Source: JALVDI01 sp039186435
GTDB lineage: Bacteria; Myxococcota_A; Polyangia; Polyangiales; Houyiibacteriaceae
Length of the DNA: 24,794 bases
NCBI GenBank assembly: GCA_039186435.1
Contig: JBCDAA010000091.1
Coordinates: 1 to 24,794 of the forward strand
Direction of reading: 5' to 3'
The position numbers were made by a program, and so were the translations under genes. Positions 21,967 to 24,794 of this stretch are shown here, one piece after another. How positions within the stretch are numbered: position 1 is the first letter of the stretch; each line of letters begins with the position of its first letter. The notes beneath the pieces are model-generated. The model searched no databases, was not told where the DNA came from, and saw only the letters and a program-made list of their open reading frames with translations.

Positions 21967-23037
21967 TCAGCTGGAAACGGGTGGGCGCGTTTCGTTGAGA
22001 TTTCCGAGAAGCCTTGGCTCGCGCTCGAGGACGACCCCAAAGCGGGCGCGAACCCTCTCGCGGATTTCGTCGGCGAACGCCAAAAGCTCCCGTGTGCTGC
22101 CGCCGCCGTGGTGCACGAGCGCAAGGGCATGCTTGCTGCTGAGGCCTACGTTTTCGCGGCGCGTTCCCTTTTCGAAGCCGGCGCGTTCGATCAGCCAGCC
22201 GGCCGCGAGCTTCGTCCGTGTCCCGGCGGGCCAGCGCGGAACGTCGTTAGGTTCGCTCACGATTCCTTCGGCATGGGCTCGCCTCACGAGCGCTTCCGCG
22301 ACGTCGGCTTGCACGATCGGGTTCGTAAAAAAGCTCCCGGCGCTTCGCCGGTTGGGGTCTTCCGGATCGAGCACCATCGACTTCCGGCGTCGCAGGCGAA
22401 GGATGGTTTCGCGGACTTCCGCGATCGACGCGTCGACGTCGACATTTCGCTGGAGCTCCGCGTAGCGAATCGTCGGCGGGCCGCCCGGCTGGAGCGCGAA
22501 GGTCACGTCGGTGACCACGTAGCGACCGGGGTTTCGCTTAAAGAAGCTATCGCGATACGCAAAGTCACAGGCTTCGTTGGAGAAGGCGGCCACTTCGAGG
22601 GTCTCGAGATCGAGAACGCGAACCTCCTCGATGCACTGCGAGACATCTTGGCCGTACGCACCCACGTTTTGAATCGGCGTTGCGCCGACCAGGCCGGGAA
22701 TCCCGGCGAGGCACTCCACTCCTGCGAGGTTATCGTTCACAGCGCGGGCGACGAACGCGTCCCAATCCTCGCCGCCCTGCACCTTGAGACGCCCATCGCC
22801 CAGCGCTTCGATCCCGCGCCAGCCAATCGAGATCACCAGTCCGTGAACGCCCTCGTCCGCGACGACGACATTCGAGCCCCCGCCAAGAAAGGTGATCGCG
22901 TGGCCTTCCGCGCGGGCCCAGCGAATCGCCGCGTTCAGCTGCGCGGGATCGCGCGCCTCGAGAAAGAACTCTGCGGGGCCCCCGAGCTCAAGGGTCGTTC
23001 GAGGCGCGAGGGGCACGTCGCGGCGCAGGTCGTCCAT
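21967..23037 (-). CDS. murB: UDP-N-acetylenolpyruvoylglucosamine reductase
   Basis: MurB reduces UDP-GlcNAc-enolpyruvate to UDP-MurNAc with FAD and NADPH in the cytoplasm, an essential step of peptidoglycan synthesis. The 356-aa sequence has the FAD-binding signatures TTLELGGPAEFF, FLGGGSNVVVAD, GIPGLVGATPIQNVGAYGQD, the substrate loop YRDSFFK and the catalytic Ser in RSAGSFFTNP. The order and the YRxSxFK segment fit the type I (E. coli-like) class, and the length is normal. GGGAG (23045-23049) lies 7 bases before the ATG at 23037. It is divergent from serS and followed closely by a kinase gene. Confidence 0.96.
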   Translation of the reverse strand: MDDLRRDVPLAPRTTLELGGPAEFFLEARDPAQLNAAIRWARAEGHAITFLGGGSNVVVADEGVHGLVISIGWRGIEALGDGRLKVQGGEDWDAFVARAVNDNLAGVECLAGIPGLVGATPIQNVGAYGQDVSQCIEEVRVLDLETLEVAAFSNEACDFAYRDSFFKRNPGRYVVTDVTFALQPGGPPTIRYAELQRNVDVDASIAEVRETILRLRRRKSMVLDPEDPNRRSAGSFFTNPIVQADVAEALVRRAHAEGIVSEPNDVPRWPAGTRTKLAAGWLIERAGFEKGTRRENVGLSSKHALALVHHGGGSTRELLAFADEIRERVRARFGVVLEREPRLLGNLNETRPPVSS

Positions 23038-23097
23038 CGCTGCTCTCCCTCTAGCACGGCCCCTCCGGCAGGGTTATGCCTGTGTGGCCGAACGGGC

Positions 23098-23103
23098 TAT
23101 ATA
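23098..23103 (+). promoter_or_regulatory. Candidate -10 box for serS
   Basis: TATATA stands alone in an otherwise GC-rich 94-bp divergent spacer between murB and serS. The best -35 is a poor TTATGC at 23074-23079. A TAAGGA (23116-23121) ten bases before the serS ATG is the ribosome binding site. Confidence 0.4.
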
Positions 23104-23131
23104 GGCGGCCCAAGGTAAGGAACGATTTGCG

Positions 23132-24448
23132 ATGTTGGACCGACGGTATGTCAGCGAGCACCTCGACGAGGTTCGCGAGCAACTCCATCGACGAGGTTTT
23201 GACGACGCCGAGGTTCTCTCTCGCGCCGCGGAGCTGATCGACGCCCGAAAGAAGGCGATCTCCGAGCAGCAGGCGACCCAGGAAAAGCGCAACGCGACGA
23301 GCGCGGCGATGGGTCAGATGGCCGACAAGAAGTCGGAGGCGTTTGCGAAGCTTCGCGAGGAGATGCGCGCCGTCAAAGAGACCCTCAAGGGCCTCGACGA
23401 GCGTGTGCGCACGATCGAAGAAGAGCTCGACGACGTGATGCTGCACCTGCCGAATCTGCCGGCAGATTCGACTCCCGACGGACTGAACGAAGAGTCCAAC
23501 GTGGTCGTACGGACCTGGGGTGAAGCGCCGAGCTTTTCCTTCGAGCCGAAGGACCACGTCGAGGTTGGCACCTCGCTCGGGATCTTGGATTTCGAGCGGG
23601 CGACGAAGATCAGCGGCTCGCGCTGTGTGGTGCTCCGTGGGCTTGGGGCGCGTCTCGAGCGCGCGTTGATGCAGTTCATGCTCGATCTTCATGTCGATCA
23701 GCACGGCTACGAAGAGCTGTGGCCGCCGGCGATCGTGAACGACGCATCGCTGCGCGGGACGAGCCAGCTACCGAAGTTCGCGAAGGATGTGTTTCGCCTC
23801 GCCAAGGATGAGGAGTGGGCCGAGGAGCATCAGCACAAACACGACCTCTATCTCGTGCCCACGGCGGAGGTTCCGGTCAGCAACTTTCACGCGGACGAGA
23901 TCCTCAGCGCCGACCAGCTTCCGATCGCGTACTGCGCGTACACGCCCTGCTTTCGCAGCGAGGCCGGTAGCTATGGCCGCGACACGCGGGGAATGATTCG
24001 CCAGCATCAGTTCGACAAGGTCGAGCTCGTGCGTTTTGTGACGCCGGACCAGGCGCAAGCGCAGCATCAGGCGCTCACCGAGCACGCCGAAAAGGTGCTG
24101 CAGCTTCTCGGGCTTCACTACCGGGTGGTGGAGCTCTGCGCGGGCGACCTCGGCTTTGCGGCGCGAAAGTGTTTCGATCTCGAGGTGTGGCTTCCCGCGC
24201 AGAAGGCCTATCGCGAGATCTCGAGCTGCTCGTGGTTTGGCGATTTTCAGGCGCGGCGCATGCGCTGTCGCTTTCGCGCGGGACCGAAGGAAAAGCCGCA
24301 GCTCGTCCACACGATCAACGGATCGGGACTGGCGATCGGTCGTACACTGGTGGCGATCTTGGAACAGAATCAACAAGCGGACGGAAGCGTAGTCGTGCCG
24401 GAAGCGCTTCGGCCCTACCTCGGCGGCAAAGAGCGGATTCAGCGATGA
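23132..24448 (+). CDS. serS: Seryl-tRNA synthetase
   Basis: SerS charges tRNA-Ser with serine. The 438-aa protein has the long antiparallel coiled-coil arm at the N-terminus (about residues 1-105, rich in Lys/Glu/Arg). A class II catalytic core follows: PTAEVPVSNFHADEIL, motif 2 FRSEAGSYGRDTRGMIRQHQ and motif 3 NGSGLAIGRTLVAILEQNQ. The serine-site TAE and the SSCSWFGDFQARR segment are present. Length is normal. The ATG at 23132 matches the family start (MLDRRYV). Its stop overlaps the next gene's start in an ATGA arrangement, so that gene is likely translationally coupled. Confidence 0.97.
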   Translation: MLDRRYVSEHLDEVREQLHRRGFDDAEVLSRAAELIDARKKAISEQQATQEKRNATSAAMGQMADKKSEAFAKLREEMRAVKETLKGLDERVRTIEEELDDVMLHLPNLPADSTPDGLNEESNVVVRTWGEAPSFSFEPKDHVEVGTSLGILDFERATKISGSRCVVLRGLGARLERALMQFMLDLHVDQHGYEELWPPAIVNDASLRGTSQLPKFAKDVFRLAKDEEWAEEHQHKHDLYLVPTAEVPVSNFHADEILSADQLPIAYCAYTPCFRSEAGSYGRDTRGMIRQHQFDKVELVRFVTPDQAQAQHQALTEHAEKVLQLLGLHYRVVELCAGDLGFAARKCFDLEVWLPAQKAYREISSCSWFGDFQARRMRCRFRAGPKEKPQLVHTINGSGLAIGRTLVAILEQNQQADGSVVVPEALRPYLGGKERIQR

Positions 24449-24794
24449 GGTGCTGGCTTCTTCTCCTGGTCGCGGGGTGCACTCTCGATTGCGGCGATTC
24501 GCTTTCGCGGCCCTCGCGCGCTTCCTCGAGTTCGAGTTCAATGAGTTCGATGTCCCCGAGCGTGCCGAACCCACCGCCGGTCGGGACGCCGCTCCGCGTC
24601 GACGAGGTCGATCGCGTTCCGCACACAGCTCGGGCACGCGATCTCGCGCGAGCGTGCGACGCGGACGACGGCCGCGCGTGTTGGCTTTTGGCGAGTGCGT
24701 ACGAACGCGGCACGGAAGGGCTCGAGTACGATGAAGCGTCCGCACGGCGCCTCTATCGTCGCGCGTGCCGCCGGGTAGGCGTGGGATGCACCGA
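24445..24794 (+). CDS. Sel1-repeat lipoprotein (partial, runs off right edge)
   Basis: An ATG at 24445 overlaps the serS stop (ATGA) and opens a frame of at least 116 codons that leaves the window. The start RCWLLLLVAGCTLDC contains a lipobox (VAGC, Cys12), so the product is an exported lipoprotein. A Ser/Pro-rich linker follows (about residues 20-50). Then comes a Sel1-like helical repeat with paired cysteines: DLARACDADDGRACWLLASA, then YERG and YDEASARRLYRRACRR. Cys-linked Sel1 repeats form superhelical protein-binding scaffolds. Coupling to serS is odd for an envelope lipoprotein and probably has no functional meaning beyond shared expression. Confidence 0.82.
   Translation, partial: MRCWLLLLVAGCTLDCGDSLSRPSRASSSSSSMSSMSPSVPNPPPVGTPLRVDEVDRVPHTARARDLARACDADDGRACWLLASAYERGTEGLEYDEASARRLYRRACRRVGVGCT

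Overview
The window is about 24.8 kb of GC-rich bacterial chromosome. Its gene content fits a Myxococcota-type (Polyangia-like) predatory or soil bacterium: two Pkn-type Ser/Thr kinases with C-terminal membrane anchors, an FHA sigma-54 activator, receiver/GGDEF/DUF4388 signalling proteins, a PilZ protein, an EGF-like plus amidase exoprotein and several lipoproteins. This placement is inference from family content; no rRNA or other phylogenetic marker was analysed. No tRNA, rRNA or CRISPR array was found.

Layout. (1) 1-2900, minus strand: Ser/Thr kinase, then a DUF924 protein, then a membrane-anchored protein cut by the left edge. (2) 2901-3197 is a divergent control region with a long inverted repeat. 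(3) 3198-6253, plus: rpe, FHA sigma-54 activator and a PanE-like reductase, tightly packed. (4) 6287-7697: a TetR regulator and an SDR oxidoreductase, with matching operator sequences in front of both genes and a terminator between them. (5) 7761-9758: two exported cell-wall proteins, EGF/CHAP-like and YkuD L,D-transpeptidase. (6) 9806-13865: dapF followed by two large signalling proteins, joined by two GTGA stop/start overlaps. (7) 13893-15415: an AT-richer accessory island with a REP-type HUH transposase (RAYT) flanked by copies of a 22-bp repeat in inverted orientation. (8) 15463-17019, minus: a large protein of unknown function. (9) 17038-17508: a tandem-repeat tract behind a yheU (UPF0270) gene at 17509-17733. 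(10) 17920-20390, plus: a PilZ protein, then an MbnP-like copper-binding lipoprotein and an MbnH-like di-haem peroxidase lipoprotein. (11) 20689-23037, minus: murB and a second Ser/Thr kinase. (12) 23132-24794, plus: serS overlapping a Sel1-repeat lipoprotein cut by the right edge.

How the genes fit together: cell-wall genes (dapF, murB, an L,D-transpeptidase and a putative peptidoglycan amidase) sit beside signalling genes in two places (dapF with two response-regulator-like proteins, murB with a kinase), which suggests wall metabolism and signalling are co-expressed. The most unusual biochemistry is the MbnP/MbnH pair, where the di-haem enzyme is known in a characterised homologue to convert a tryptophan of its partner to kynurenine. 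The most unusual signalling feature is a receiver/GGDEF protein that has lost the key residues of both domains, coupled to a receiver-DUF4388 protein ending in a domain that looks like a dead small GTPase.
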